NCBI RefSeq assembly: GCF_001542415.1
Contig: NZ_LNCU01000113.1
Location: 1-58,386, forward strand
Direction of reading: 5' to 3'
DNA from: Bradyrhizobium macuxiense
Lineage (GTDB): Bacteria; Pseudomonadota; Alphaproteobacteria; Rhizobiales; Xanthobacteraceae
DNA length: 58,386 nucleotides
Part shown: in pieces, positions 7,945-16,220 of the stretch
How positions within the stretch are numbered: position 1 is the stretch's first letter
Layout of the letters: each line of letters opens with the position of its first letter
Made by a program: the position numbers and the translations under genes
Notes under the pieces: model-generated
What the model was told of the DNA's origin: nothing
What the model saw: only the letters and a program-made list of their open reading frames with translations
Database searches by the model: none

Positions 7945-8973
7945 TTAGTGCCGCGAAATCTCTGCATAGGCGTTGTATTTGTTGGTGGCGATATCTTTCG
8001 GATCGAGTTGGCCGGGCTTAATCTTGTCGTCCCGCTCCAACACGTCGAGCCAGAATTTGACATCGCGATCCCTATAGAGCGCGTGCCGCGGCAGGCCGTA
8101 GCCAGACCAGGCAGCTGCCGCTGCTGGATCGTCGCCCCGCTTCTTCAGTATATCAGCAAGCATTTTCCTCGCTTCGTCGGGGTGCGCACTCGCCCAGTCG
8201 CCCGCCTTGGCGGAAGCGGTCACGAACTCCCTCACGATCCGGGGGTGTTGATCGATGAAGGTTTTGTTCATTACAATATTGCCGAGCACGAGATCGCCGA
8301 GAACATCGTAATCGGTGAACATCACCCTTACACCACCTTTCGCCGCAATCGCTGTGGCGATAGAGCCCTGCCAGGCGCCGACGGCCACCAGGTCTGCTTG
8401 CCGCTCGCGCAATGTTTGGTCGAGCTTCGGTCCGGCGACCTTGACCAGCTTCACGTCGTCCTTGTTGAGGCCGTGCATCCGCAGATATTCACGGATCGAA
8501 TAATCGAGGTGAGCACCTATCGCGTTTACAGCAATAGACTTGTTCTTGAGGTCCGACGGAGCTTTGATTGAACTGCCATCCAGCACGAAGAGCTTGCTGT
8601 TTATGTCTTTGTTGATGCCTAAGGCAGGCATAACACAGAGTATTTTCGCGCCACCAGCGACGGCATTGATCACCGCGGGGGTGGCTATCCCGCCTGCATC
8701 GATGGAGCCTGACAGCAGCGCAGCCAATGTTTCGGGCCCGCCGTGCGAGTCTCCCTTCGATTCGATGCGAATACCCTTGTCCTTCAAGAAGCCCAAAGCC
8801 TCGGCAATTTCGAAACTACGTACGGCGCCGGGATCGTTCAGATATCGGATGACAACCTGGTTTCCGTCGGGAGCTTGGGCGCGCACCGGGCATTCGATGA
8901 ATTTTTCGCAGGCCATCGCTACTACGACGGCGATTACGACCTGAACAGCTCGGCGTAGCGGATGACGCTTCAT
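7945..8973 (-). CDS. NitT/TauT-type ABC transporter substrate-binding protein, orphan
   Basis: The 342-aa precursor has an N-terminal signal sequence (about residues 1-33, VVIAVVVAMA core, ending PVRAQA) and a periplasmic binding fold of the SsuA/TauA/nitrate class (PF09084/NMT1-like), seen in IAEALGFLKDKGI, LLSGSIDAGGIATPAV and DLKNKSIAVNAIGA. The start at 8973 has a strong GGAGGAG seven bases upstream; an in-frame extension to 9114 lacks this. Ligands of the family include nitrate, taurine, sulfonates and thiamine precursors, and the one here cannot be told. No permease or ATPase of this class is nearby, so it either works with a distant transporter or acts as a sensor. Confidence 0.8.
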   Translation of the reverse strand: MKRHPLRRAVQVVIAVVVAMACEKFIECPVRAQAPDGNQVVIRYLNDPGAVRSFEIAEALGFLKDKGIRIESKGDSHGGPETLAALLSGSIDAGGIATPAVINAVAGGAKILCVMPALGINKDINSKLFVLDGSSIKAPSDLKNKSIAVNAIGAHLDYSIREYLRMHGLNKDDVKLVKVAGPKLDQTLRERQADLVAVGAWQGSIATAIAAKGGVRVMFTDYDVLGDLVLGNIVMNKTFIDQHPRIVREFVTASAKAGDWASAHPDEARKMLADILKKRGDDPAAAAAWSGYGLPRHALYRDRDVKFWLDVLERDDKIKPGQLDPKDIATNKYNAYAEISRH

Positions 8974-9089
8974 CTTCGTACTCCTCCGGCACCTCGCCAT
9001 GGTACTCTTCAGCGCACACGGCCGGCTATGAAAAGTCCGGCCGTCTCCCCGGATAACGCTGCCGCGCGGCACTGGAACCCCCGTCGGGT

Positions 9090-9436
9090 CTGAGGTTGAC
9101 GAGGCGACTAGCATCGCACGGCGGGCGATCGTCGAAGCCAGGGATGACCCCGGAGTGCTTACAGCTGCCGGTCACACGCTGGCCTTTTTCCTGGGGACGT
9201 CGAAGCCGCGCTCGGCGCATTTGAGTACGCTATCGAATCATGCGCTGCAGGAAAATACCGGGGCACCGGCGCTTCGGCTGAAGCTGAGCCTCTGTGGCCA
9301 TCTCGGGCGCGATGATGAAGCGAAGTCGTGCCTGCGACTGTTGCGGGAAGTTCACTCCGAGCCGATGGTCGCCGCCTGGTTGACGTCGTTCATAGCCGAT
9401 GCTCAGATGGTTCTGTCCAAAGACGGAGAAACGTGA
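9090..9436 (+). pseudogene. Remnant of a TPR regulator (C-terminal part, frameshifted)
   Basis: One frame reads a TPR-like helix pair ending GVLTAAGHTLAFFLG. At about 9193-9196 the sequence continues as DVEAALGAFEYAI in another frame, consistent with a one-base deletion, and then returns to the first frame with HLGRDDEAKSCLRLLREV. Together this matches the C-terminal TPR region of adenylate-cyclase-like regulators such as the two intact copies upstream. No start, winged helix or TolB-like domain remains. The last stop overlaps the start of the cache gene. Confidence 0.6.
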
Positions 9437-9915
9437 TGATCAAGTCACTCACAGTTTGCGCCGTACTGGCCGCCCTCATGATATCGAGCACAGCGCACTC
9501 ACAAGATGCGCCGCCACCGTCCGATCAAGCCAGACGGATCGAAGACCTCGTCAATAGAGCGGCGGCTCTCATCCATCAACGTGGGCGGGCCGCGTTCGAC
9601 GAATTTAGAAAGCGCGACAGCGAGTGGTGGTTCGGCAATACCTATCTCTTCGCCTATGACGATCACCTCAACGTCGTGCTCAACCCGGCATTTCCCAAGC
9701 GCGAGGGGACCAATCCCCATGGCGAAAAGGATGCAAACGGAAAGATGTTCCACGACGAGTTCTTGAAGAAGGTGCAGACAAGTGGGGCCGGCTGGGTTGA
9801 TTACATGTTTCCGAAGCCAGGTCAGACCCAGCCGTCGCACAAGTGGAGCTATGTGAAGAGCTTCAAGGCTGACGGCATGAGCGGTTTGATTGGCGCCGGC
9901 TTTTTTCCGGAATAG
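9436..9915 (+). CDS. Secreted single-cache-domain protein
   Basis: The 159-aa protein has a signal peptide (about 1-23, VCAVLAALMISSTAHS) and one sCache_2-like domain: FGNTYLFAYDDHLNVVLNP, then DANGKMFHDEF, then GAGWVDYMFPKPG and KWSYVKSF. Cache domains bind small ligands, normally as the extracellular part of chemoreceptors or kinases. This one has no transmembrane or signalling domain, so it is a free periplasmic ligand binder or accessory sensor. The ATG at 9436 overlaps the TGA of the upstream TPR remnant (TGATG), and GGAGA lies nearby. The orphan binding protein on the opposite strand may be a functional partner, but this is a guess. Confidence 0.75.
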   Translation: MIKSLTVCAVLAALMISSTAHSQDAPPPSDQARRIEDLVNRAAALIHQRGRAAFDEFRKRDSEWWFGNTYLFAYDDHLNVVLNPAFPKREGTNPHGEKDANGKMFHDEFLKKVQTSGAGWVDYMFPKPGQTQPSHKWSYVKSFKADGMSGLIGAGFFPE

Positions 9916-10112
9916 AGCGGGCCGCCCGCAGAGGACCTGTCCCGGTATCGGGAGGAGTGACAATGAGGGGGACTTGAGCAGATGCCCGTTCATGGCCCTT
10001 CGCGACATTTGCTGCCATTGCACAAAGGCGGTCGGTGTCGGGGCGAACCGGACATCGACGATGATTTTATCAGTACGCGCGTGCCAGATTTAGCGTGTCG
10101 GATGATGCGAGG

Positions 10113-10143
10113 CCCCATTGCTACTTTGCATGGGGTTGTTTTG
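10113..10143 (+). terminator. Candidate rho-independent terminator
   Basis: CCCCATTGC pairs with GCATGGGG (one bulged T) around a TACTTT loop and is followed by TTGTTTTG. It lies about 200 bases downstream of the cache gene. Read from the other strand it sits just after livF but lacks a T-tract there. Confidence 0.45.
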
Positions 10144-10168
10144 CAGTTTCTGGTCCCGCCCCTGGTCT

Positions 10169-10882
10169 CTAGTGGCCGCCGAGATAGGCCGCGATCAGCT
10201 TCGGGTCGTGGATCAGGGTGTCGGCCGGTCCCGACTGGGTGATCTCGCCGGTCTCCAGCACATAGCCGTAATCCGCGGTCTCGAGCGCAGCCCGCGCGTT
10301 CTGCTCGACGAGCAGGACCGATACGCCAAGGCTGCGCAGCGAGGCGATGGTGCGGAAGATTTCGCGGACGATGAGCGGAGCGAGCCCAAGGCTCGGTTCG
10401 TCGAGCACGAGCAGCTTCGGCTTCGCCATCAGCGCGCGGCCGAGCGCCAGCATCTGCCGCTCGCCGCCCGACAACGTGCCGGCAGCCTGCTTGCTGCGTT
10501 CCCTCAGGCGTGGAAAGCGGTCGAATACGTCATCGAGGCACTTTCGCGTCGCCGAGCGATCGCGCAGGCTATAGGTGCCGAGCAGCAGGTTGTCAGCGAC
10601 CGACATGTCCGCGAACAGCTCGCGCTTCTCAGGGACGAGGCAGAGGCCGCGCTCGACACGGCCCTCGACGTCGACCTTCGACAGATCGGCCCCCTGGAAG
10701 ATCATTCGTCCCGTCGACCGCAACAGGCCGATCGCCGCCATGAGCAGGGTCGTCTTCCCGGCGCCATTGGGGCCGATCACGGTCACGATCTGTCCCTGCT
10801 CGACGGACAGCGAGACGTTTCGCACGGCCTCCACCTTGCCATAGGAGACGGACACATTCTCGATCGAAAGCATCTGCGTCAC
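10169..10882 (-). CDS. livF: Branched-chain amino-acid-type ABC transporter ATP-binding protein LivF
   Basis: This 237-aa cytoplasmic ATPase has Walker A GPNGAGKTT (about 37-45), signature LSGGERQ, Walker B LLVLDEPSLGLAP and a C-terminal AAYLGGH typical of LivF. The start is a GTG at 10882 whose GTGA overlaps the stop of the preceding livM-livG fusion, so translation is coupled. A much longer frame runs upstream on the same strand, but that part is out of frame with the fused transporter gene and is not real coding sequence. With LivH and the LivM-LivG fusion it completes a HAAT-family importer. Confidence 0.9.
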   Translation of the reverse strand: MTQMLSIENVSVSYGKVEAVRNVSLSVEQGQIVTVIGPNGAGKTTLLMAAIGLLRSTGRMIFQGADLSKVDVEGRVERGLCLVPEKRELFADMSVADNLLLGTYSLRDRSATRKCLDDVFDRFPRLRERSKQAAGTLSGGERQMLALGRALMAKPKLLVLDEPSLGLAPLIVREIFRTIASLRSLGVSVLLVEQNARAALETADYGYVLETGEITQSGPADTLIHDPKLIAAYLGGH

Positions 10883-12648
10883 GCGACACCTCCGAGATAA
10901 GCCTCCTGCACGCGGACGTCGCCGCGGATCGCCGCCGGCCCGCCCTCGCAGAGCTTGGAGCCGAAATCGAGCACGACGATGCGGTCCACCAGCGACATCA
11001 CGAACTCCATGTCGTGCTCGACCAGGAGGATGGTCAGGTGGTCCGCGCGCAGCGACCGCAGCAGCTCGGCAAGCTTCAGCTTCTCCTGGCGGCGTAGGCC
11101 CGCCGCGGGCTCGTCGAGCACGAGCAGCGTCGGATCCGCAGCAAGGGCACGGGCGATCTCGAGCACGCGCTGATTGCCGAGCGGCAGGTTGCCGGCGAGC
11201 TCGAACGGCTTCTCGCCAAGGCCGACCCGCTCGAGCTGCCGCAAGGCCTCGTAACGCGCGCTCGCTTCCTCCGCCTGGTTCAGCCGCAACGCGCCGGCGA
11301 GCAGACCGGTTTTGGTGCGCGAATAGGTGCCGAGCAGCACGTTGTCGAGCAACGTCATGCGCGGGCGCAATTTGACGTGCTGGAAGGTGCGGGAGATTCC
11401 GGACCGGGCGATGCGGAATTGCTGGTCTCGGGCAATCGACCGGCCCGCGAAGGCGATCTCGCCGCTGTTGGTGCGGAGCGCGCCGGTGAGCAAATTGAAC
11501 ATCGTGGTCTTGCCGGCCCCGTTCGGTCCGATCAGGCCGAGGATTTCGCCGGACCGCACCTCGAAGCTGACATTGTTGACGGCGACCAGGCCGCCGAACC
11601 GCCGTTGCGCGCCGCTGACCTTGAGCAAGAGCGTGCCCGGCGCCGGCTGCTCGCGGTGCGGCAGGGGGGCGGCCGGCTGCGGACGGGACAATTTCAGGTC
11701 CGGCAGGAAGCCTGCGACGAGCGGCACGATGCCTTGCCGCGCCCGCTGCAGAAACAGGATGAACAGCGCAGAGAACACGACGATCTCGAGCTGGCCCGAG
11801 GCGCCTTTCGCGATCAGCGGGAGATAGTCCTGCACGGAATTCTTCAGCAGCGTGACGATCGCAGCACCCACCACGCCGCCCAGGACGCTGCCCGCGCCAC
11901 CCACCATCGCCATCATCAGATATTCGATGCCCATGCTGGCATCGAACGGTCCCGGGCTGACGAAGCGGCCGAGATGTGCATAAAGCCAACCGGACAGCGC
12001 GCCGAGGAACGCGGCGATGACGAATGTCACAAGCTTGATCTGGAATGCGTTGATGCCGAGGCTTTCGACCAGCGTATTGCCGCCGCGGAGCGCGCGCATC
12101 GCGCGGCCGATGCGCGAGTCCAGGAGATTGTAGCAGACGAGCAGGACCACCCCGACGATGGCCCAGATCAGGAAATAGATCTGCCAGCTCTCGACCAGAG
12201 CGAACGGACCGATCGAGATCGGCGGAATGCCCGAGATGCCGTTATGCTCACCGAGCCCCTCGATGTTGCCGAACAGGAATGCGATCGCCAATCCCCACGC
12301 AACCGTGCTCAGCGACAGGAAGTGCCCCTGCAGGCGCAGCGTCACAAGGCCCAGGATCGCCGCGACGCTGCAGGTCAGGAGGATTGCCAGCGCCAGTCCA
12401 AGCCAGGGCGAATAGCCGTTCAGGGCGCTGACCCACGCCGTGGAATAGGCTGCAATCCCGACGAAAGCCGCTTGGCCGAACGATACGATGCCGCCGACCC
12501 CGGTTAACAACGCGAGCCCGATGGCCGCAAGCGAGTAGATGCCGATGTAGTTCATCAATGTGATGCTGAAGGGATTCAGCACCACGGGCGCGACGACGAA
12601 GCAGGCGATCACCGCTGCGACGATGAGACGGATTTGCGTCCGGGTCAT
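10879..12648 (-). CDS. LivM-LivG fusion: permease plus ATPase
   Basis: The 589-aa product joins two normally separate subunits. Residues 1 to about 305 form a LivM-type permease with about eight to ten membrane helices (GLALLTGVGGIVSFGQAAFVG is diagnostic of the family). After a Pro-rich linker (PQPAAPLPHREQPAPG) comes a LivG-type ATPase with Walker A GPNGAGKTT and Walker B LLVLDEPAAGL. The signature motif is unusual (LPLGNQRVLEIARAL rather than LSGGQ), as is DEPAAGLRRQE where Asn-Pro is common. The ATG overlaps the livH stop (ATGA). LivM-LivG fusions are known in some proteobacteria. The ligand is unknown, and the catabolic genes nearby suggest an organic acid rather than leucine. Confidence 0.88.
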   Translation of the reverse strand: MTRTQIRLIVAAVIACFVVAPVVLNPFSITLMNYIGIYSLAAIGLALLTGVGGIVSFGQAAFVGIAAYSTAWVSALNGYSPWLGLALAILLTCSVAAILGLVTLRLQGHFLSLSTVAWGLAIAFLFGNIEGLGEHNGISGIPPISIGPFALVESWQIYFLIWAIVGVVLLVCYNLLDSRIGRAMRALRGGNTLVESLGINAFQIKLVTFVIAAFLGALSGWLYAHLGRFVSPGPFDASMGIEYLMMAMVGGAGSVLGGVVGAAIVTLLKNSVQDYLPLIAKGASGQLEIVVFSALFILFLQRARQGIVPLVAGFLPDLKLSRPQPAAPLPHREQPAPGTLLLKVSGAQRRFGGLVAVNNVSFEVRSGEILGLIGPNGAGKTTMFNLLTGALRTNSGEIAFAGRSIARDQQFRIARSGISRTFQHVKLRPRMTLLDNVLLGTYSRTKTGLLAGALRLNQAEEASARYEALRQLERVGLGEKPFELAGNLPLGNQRVLEIARALAADPTLLVLDEPAAGLRRQEKLKLAELLRSLRADHLTILLVEHDMEFVMSLVDRIVVLDFGSKLCEGGPAAIRGDVRVQEAYLGGVA

Positions 12649-13688
12649 TCCTCGACTTCCTCTTCGGAATGCTGCGAGGCGAGCGAACGCCAGAGCAGGA
12701 CGGGGATCAGCAGCGAGAACACGATGACGTCCTTCAGGGTGCTGCTCTGGAATGAGGCGAAGCTTTCGAGAATGCCCACGCCGAACGCGCCGAGCGCTGC
12801 CCCCGGATAGCTGACTATGCCGCCGATGATGGCGCCGACGAAGGCCTTCAGGCCGATCAGAAAGCCGGAATCGTAGAAGATCGTGTTGACCGGAGCGATC
12901 AGGATTCCGGATACGCCGGCCATCAGCGATCCCAGCAGATAGGCGATGGTCCCGGCGCGCGCCGGCCTGATCCCCATCAGCCGCGCGCCGGTCCGGTTGA
13001 AGGCCGTCGCGCGGAGCGCCTTGCCGAGCAAGGTGAAGTCGAAGAACAGCAGCAAAAGACCGCTGAAGATCAACGCCGCCAACAGGATCAAGACAGTCTG
13101 CCCGGGCACCTGAACGCCGGCGATCTCTATCCCAAGCGAGGTCAGCGGCTCGGTCCTGACGCCTTCAGGGCCGAAGAACAACAGGCCAAGGCCGACCAGC
13201 GCGAAGTGAAGCGCGACGGAGACCGTGAGCAGCAGCAGCACCGAGGCGTCCGCGATCGGGCGGAATACGATCCGATCGAGCAGCGGCGCAACCGGCATGA
13301 TCAGGAGCAGCGCCAACACGATCCTGACCGGCATCGGCGGACTGAAGCGCATCGTCAACCAGACGATCCCGACCACGATGAGGGGAAGCACGAGATAGCC
13401 GAACACGGCTTTCGGCACCGAGCGCAGGTCGCCGGCGCGCACCAGTGACGTCACCTCCATGACGCAGGCCATGCAAGCGAGCACGACGACCAGCCCGACC
13501 GTTCCGGGAAGCTGCTTGGCGTCGAGCGCCGCCAGCGTCAGCGCGGTGAAGGCCGCTATGTCGCCGAATGGAATGAAGATCACCCGTGTGACGGTGAAGA
13601 TCAGCACGGTCCCGATCGCCACCAGGGCGTAAATCGCCCCGGTCGCTATCCCGTCGATCGCAAGGATCGCTGCGATATCTGCCGTCAT
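12645..13688 (-). CDS. livH: Branched-chain amino-acid-type ABC transporter permease LivH
   Basis: This 347-aa inner-membrane permease has about eight or nine hydrophobic helices. The N-terminal motif DGIATGAIYALVAIGTVLIF and the conserved FNRTGARLMGIRPARAG loop followed by LLGSLMAGVSGILIAP identify the LivH family (BPD_transp_2). A Val/Leu-rich insertion in the first third (about residues 75-140) makes it longer than the usual 290-310 aa. It follows the binding-protein gene by 33 bases and overlaps the LivM-LivG gene by four. Confidence 0.88.
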   Translation of the reverse strand: MTADIAAILAIDGIATGAIYALVAIGTVLIFTVTRVIFIPFGDIAAFTALTLAALDAKQLPGTVGLVVVLACMACVMEVTSLVRAGDLRSVPKAVFGYLVLPLIVVGIVWLTMRFSPPMPVRIVLALLLIMPVAPLLDRIVFRPIADASVLLLLTVSVALHFALVGLGLLFFGPEGVRTEPLTSLGIEIAGVQVPGQTVLILLAALIFSGLLLLFFDFTLLGKALRATAFNRTGARLMGIRPARAGTIAYLLGSLMAGVSGILIAPVNTIFYDSGFLIGLKAFVGAIIGGIVSYPGAALGAFGVGILESFASFQSSTLKDVIVFSLLIPVLLWRSLASQHSEEEVEE

Positions 13689-13721
13689 GGTCTCGGCCGT
13701 TCTTCCTTGGCTATCTTTCGC

Positions 13722-14870
13722 TCAGGGCTCGTAGGTCCAGGCGCCGTTGATCAGACGCACGATCACCAGGGCGCGCTCGTCGACGCCGTGATAGGCGCCG
13801 GCCTTGAAGTTGTAGACGGCGTGCACGCCGTCGAGTTCCCTGGTGTTGAGAATCTCGTCGCGCAGGGCCTTGCGGAATTCGACGGTGCCGGGTTTCGCGG
13901 TCTTCAGCGCGCGCTCCGCAGCGGTGGTGAAGATTCTCCAGCCGTCAAAGGAATAGGCCGAGAAGCCGTCCGTCGTCGGCATGTTGTTGGCCTTCTGGTA
14001 GGCCGCGCGGAATTCAAGCGCGAGCTTCTTGGCGAAATGATTGTCCGGAAGCTGCTCGGCCACGATGACGGGACCTGCGGAGACCTGGATGCCTTCCGCG
14101 GCCTTGCCGCCGACGCGCACGAAATCTGGATTGACCAACGCGACGGTGCCGTAGGTCTTGCCCTTGAAGCCACGCTCGCTCAGCGCCAGCAGCGGCAACG
14201 CGCCCTGTGTGCCCGATCCGCCGATCAGCACGGCATCGGGACGCGCCGCCAGCACCTTGAGGATCTGCCCGGTGACCGAAGTGTCGACGCGCGCATAGCG
14301 TTCGTTGGTCAGCACCTTCAGTCCATCCGCAGCTTCGGCGGCCTTGGCGCCGTTGTAGACGAGATCGCCCCAGGCGTCGGAGAAGCCGATATAGCCAATG
14401 TTCTTCATGCCATCGCGCTTCATGCGGTCGGCGACGACCTTGACCAGCAGCGAGGCGGGCTGCGGAACGGAAATGCCCCATTGATCCGCCGGATCCGGCT
14501 GCCCGGTAAGTGGGGAGACGGCGATCATCGGTACTTTCAATTCGGTCGCGACGGCCGTCATCGCGATGGTCGACGGAGTGGTCGCGGTGCCGATCAACAC
14601 ATCGACCTTGTCTTCCTCGATCAGCTTGCGCGCGGCGCGGCTTGCGGCGGAGGGGTCGGAGCCGTCATCGAGCTGGATCAGCTTGATCTTCTCGCCATTG
14701 ACCTCGCCCTTGTATTCGAGCGCGGCCTGGATGCCGCGTCCGTAGGGAATGCCGAGCGAGGCTCCCGGTCCGCTGAGCGACGTCACGAATCCAACCCTGA
14801 TGTCGGCCCGCGCAGTCGAAGCCGCGACGAGGCCCGCCATGAGTGCAATCAAACTCAAGATCTTGCGCAT
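13722..14870 (-). CDS. Liv-type ABC transporter substrate-binding protein (first of two)
   Basis: The 382-aa precursor has a signal peptide (1-22, ending ASTARA) and a Peripla_BP_6 fold (IRVGFVTSLSGPGASLGIPYGRG, then QLDDGSDPSAASRAARKL). AGGGGGAA lies just before the ATG at 14870. It is the first gene of the livJ-H-MG-F operon. A close paralogue, alignable along its whole length, lies at 20754-21908 at the far end of the neighbouring catabolic genes. Two receptors for one permease usually mean two related ligands. The family binds amino acids but also aromatic and aliphatic acids, which fits the context better here. Confidence 0.88.
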   Translation of the reverse strand: MRKILSLIALMAGLVAASTARADIRVGFVTSLSGPGASLGIPYGRGIQAALEYKGEVNGEKIKLIQLDDGSDPSAASRAARKLIEEDKVDVLIGTATTPSTIAMTAVATELKVPMIAVSPLTGQPDPADQWGISVPQPASLLVKVVADRMKRDGMKNIGYIGFSDAWGDLVYNGAKAAEAADGLKVLTNERYARVDTSVTGQILKVLAARPDAVLIGGSGTQGALPLLALSERGFKGKTYGTVALVNPDFVRVGGKAAEGIQVSAGPVIVAEQLPDNHFAKKLALEFRAAYQKANNMPTTDGFSAYSFDGWRIFTTAAERALKTAKPGTVEFRKALRDEILNTRELDGVHAVYNFKAGAYHGVDERALVIVRLINGAWTYEP

Positions 14871-14950
14871 TGCATTCCCCCTGTTGAAAACAGCCGCTAG
14901 ATGGGCGAGATGTGAGTATGGATCGGGATCTGATCCGTGGGAGCTTTGAA

Positions 14951-15775
14951 ATGACCGCCAGCAAACCAGGCTCCGGCGTCGAGCGCCGCTTCATTGCAAC
15001 GCGCCTTGGCCGCATCCACGTGGCCATGGCGGGAGCGGGGTTCCCCGTTCTGTTGCTGCACCAGACGCCGCGCTCGTGGGATGAGTACCGCGACGTGCTG
15101 CCGCTGCTCGGCCGCGATTTCCGTGCGATCGCGATGGACACGCTTGGCTTCGGCGATTCCGACCGGCCGACGGGCGAGCCCTCGATCGAATTGTGGGCGC
15201 AAAGTGCGCTCGCACTGCTGGACGCGGTCGAAGAGCCGCGAGCCGCGATCGTCGGCCATCACACCGGCGCGGCGATCGCGGTCGAGATTGCCGCTTCGGC
15301 GCCTGCGCGGGTGAGCGCGCTGGTGCTCTCGGCCTGTCCCTTCGTCGACGCGGCGCGGCGTGCCAAGCATGCGGGTACGCGGGTGATTGACGATGTCGAG
15401 ACGCGGGGCGACGGCGCGCATCTCGCCGAGCTCTGGGCGCGCCGGCAACCGTTCTACCCGGACGGCAATGTCGATCTGTTGCAGCGTTTCATGATCGATG
15501 CCCTGCGCGCCGGCGAGATGGCTGCCGAGGGCCACCGGGTGGTCAACCGCTATCGGATGGAGGATCGTCTCGGGCACATCCAGTGCCCTACGCTGGTCAT
15601 AGCTCCGACAGACGATCCCCACGCTCATCCGGTGGCTCCAAGGGTCGCTGGAGCCATCGGCGGCAGCGTCTTGCACGAGCTCTCAGGAGGCATGGTGCCG
15701 CTTCCCGATCAGATGCCGCAGGTTTTTGCCGGCCTTGTGCGCGATTTCGTGGCTGCCAACGTCGCCAAGTTCTGA
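14951..15775 (+). CDS. Alpha/beta-hydrolase-fold protein without the usual nucleophile
   Basis: This 274-aa protein has a clear alpha/beta-hydrolase core: PVLLLHQTPRSWDEYRDVLPLL (oxyanion region), then MDTLGFGDSDRP. The nucleophile elbow reads GHHTG instead of G-x-S-x-G, so His replaces the catalytic Ser. The segment expected to carry the catalytic His reads GGMVPLPDQMP with no His. The fold is intact, so it probably has another activity (lyase, isomerase or binding) rather than being decayed. I chose the ATG at 14951 because GGGAG lies eight bases upstream; GTG 14912 and ATG 14918 are alternatives. It is divergent from the liv operon. Confidence 0.82.
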   Translation: MTASKPGSGVERRFIATRLGRIHVAMAGAGFPVLLLHQTPRSWDEYRDVLPLLGRDFRAIAMDTLGFGDSDRPTGEPSIELWAQSALALLDAVEEPRAAIVGHHTGAAIAVEIAASAPARVSALVLSACPFVDAARRAKHAGTRVIDDVETRGDGAHLAELWARRQPFYPDGNVDLLQRFMIDALRAGEMAAEGHRVVNRYRMEDRLGHIQCPTLVIAPTDDPHAHPVAPRVAGAIGGSVLHELSGGMVPLPDQMPQVFAGLVRDFVAANVAKF

Positions 15776-15932
15776 ATCGTCAAGTCTTGAAACGGAATGC
15801 CCAGTCGCGGCGAATGCGAAGCCGCCCGTCGCACCTGCTGTTCCGAGCTCGATGATCTCAGCCACGATTGAGGAACCTTTATCAACGGAACGATCGGTGC
15901 GAAGCGCGCCATACAAGCGCCGATGCCTGTCA

Positions 15933-15953
15933 ATTGTTTAAAGCCTAAAGTAT
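15933..15953. promoter_or_regulatory. MarR-like pseudo-palindrome upstream of the racemase-like operon
   Basis: ATTGTTTA-AAGCC-TAAAGTAT resembles the site at 23641-23660 read on the other strand (ATAGTTTA-TGCT-TAAAGTAT); GTTTA..GC.TAAAGTAT is common to both. The two lie upstream of the two outward ends of the catabolic island. No regulator of this type is in the window. Confidence 0.4.
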
Positions 15954-16133
15954 TTCCTGACGGAACGTCAATACGACAAACCCTGCGGTTCGCGGAAAAG
16001 TTTGCGGCAGCGCCGCACCCCGCCGCGAAAGCTGAATTCGCTTATGCGAAAGGGAAAGGCGCCAACTGCCCGTCCTTTTGGCAAGTCAGCAAGGTGAGGC
16101 GCAGCGCAGGCGGATGTGCCGTTGAATTGACGT

Positions 16134-16146
16134 CAAAATTATTTTG
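16134..16146. promoter_or_regulatory. Perfect 6-1-6 palindrome CAAAATTATTTTG
   Basis: CAAAAT-T-ATTTTG is followed by an A+T-rich stretch (TTGAAATATTTTCG) about 60-80 bases before the GTG at 16221. It could be an operator or an UP-like promoter element. The evidence is the palindrome and its position only. Confidence 0.3.
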
Positions 16147-16220
16147 TGGTTGAAATATTTTCGTCGATGGGATGGCATCGCGCTCCGGCGCTCCTTCGTC
16201 CGTGAACAGGATATATCGCT

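Larger units (their letters stand above)
15776..16220. other. Intergenic region (445 bp) with candidate regulatory sites
   Basis: No gene is recognisable here. The region becomes A+T-rich toward its right half and holds the MarR-like pseudo-palindrome at 15933-15953 and the palindrome at 16134-16146. It probably contains the promoter for the plus-strand run that starts at 16221. Confidence 0.5.

Noticed and set aside
9960..10095. Translated fragment resembling short repeat-derived peptides seen in Bradyrhizobium annotations
   Set aside because: The resemblance is from memory only and too weak to annotate; no start, domain or conservation could be shown.
10883..11989. Upstream extension of the livF frame making a 606-residue protein
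   Set aside because: The extension is an out-of-frame, Arg/Ala-rich shadow of the LivM-LivG gene. A GTG with a four-base overlap gives a normal-length LivF.
13707..14900. Long plus-strand frame (about 397 codons) opposite the first Liv binding protein
   Set aside because: It is an antisense shadow in high-GC DNA. The minus-strand gene has a signal peptide, ribosome-binding site and family match.
15683..15916. Minus-strand frame of 77 codons after the alpha/beta-fold gene
   Set aside because: It overlaps the end of that gene and shows no recognisable family or ribosome-binding site.
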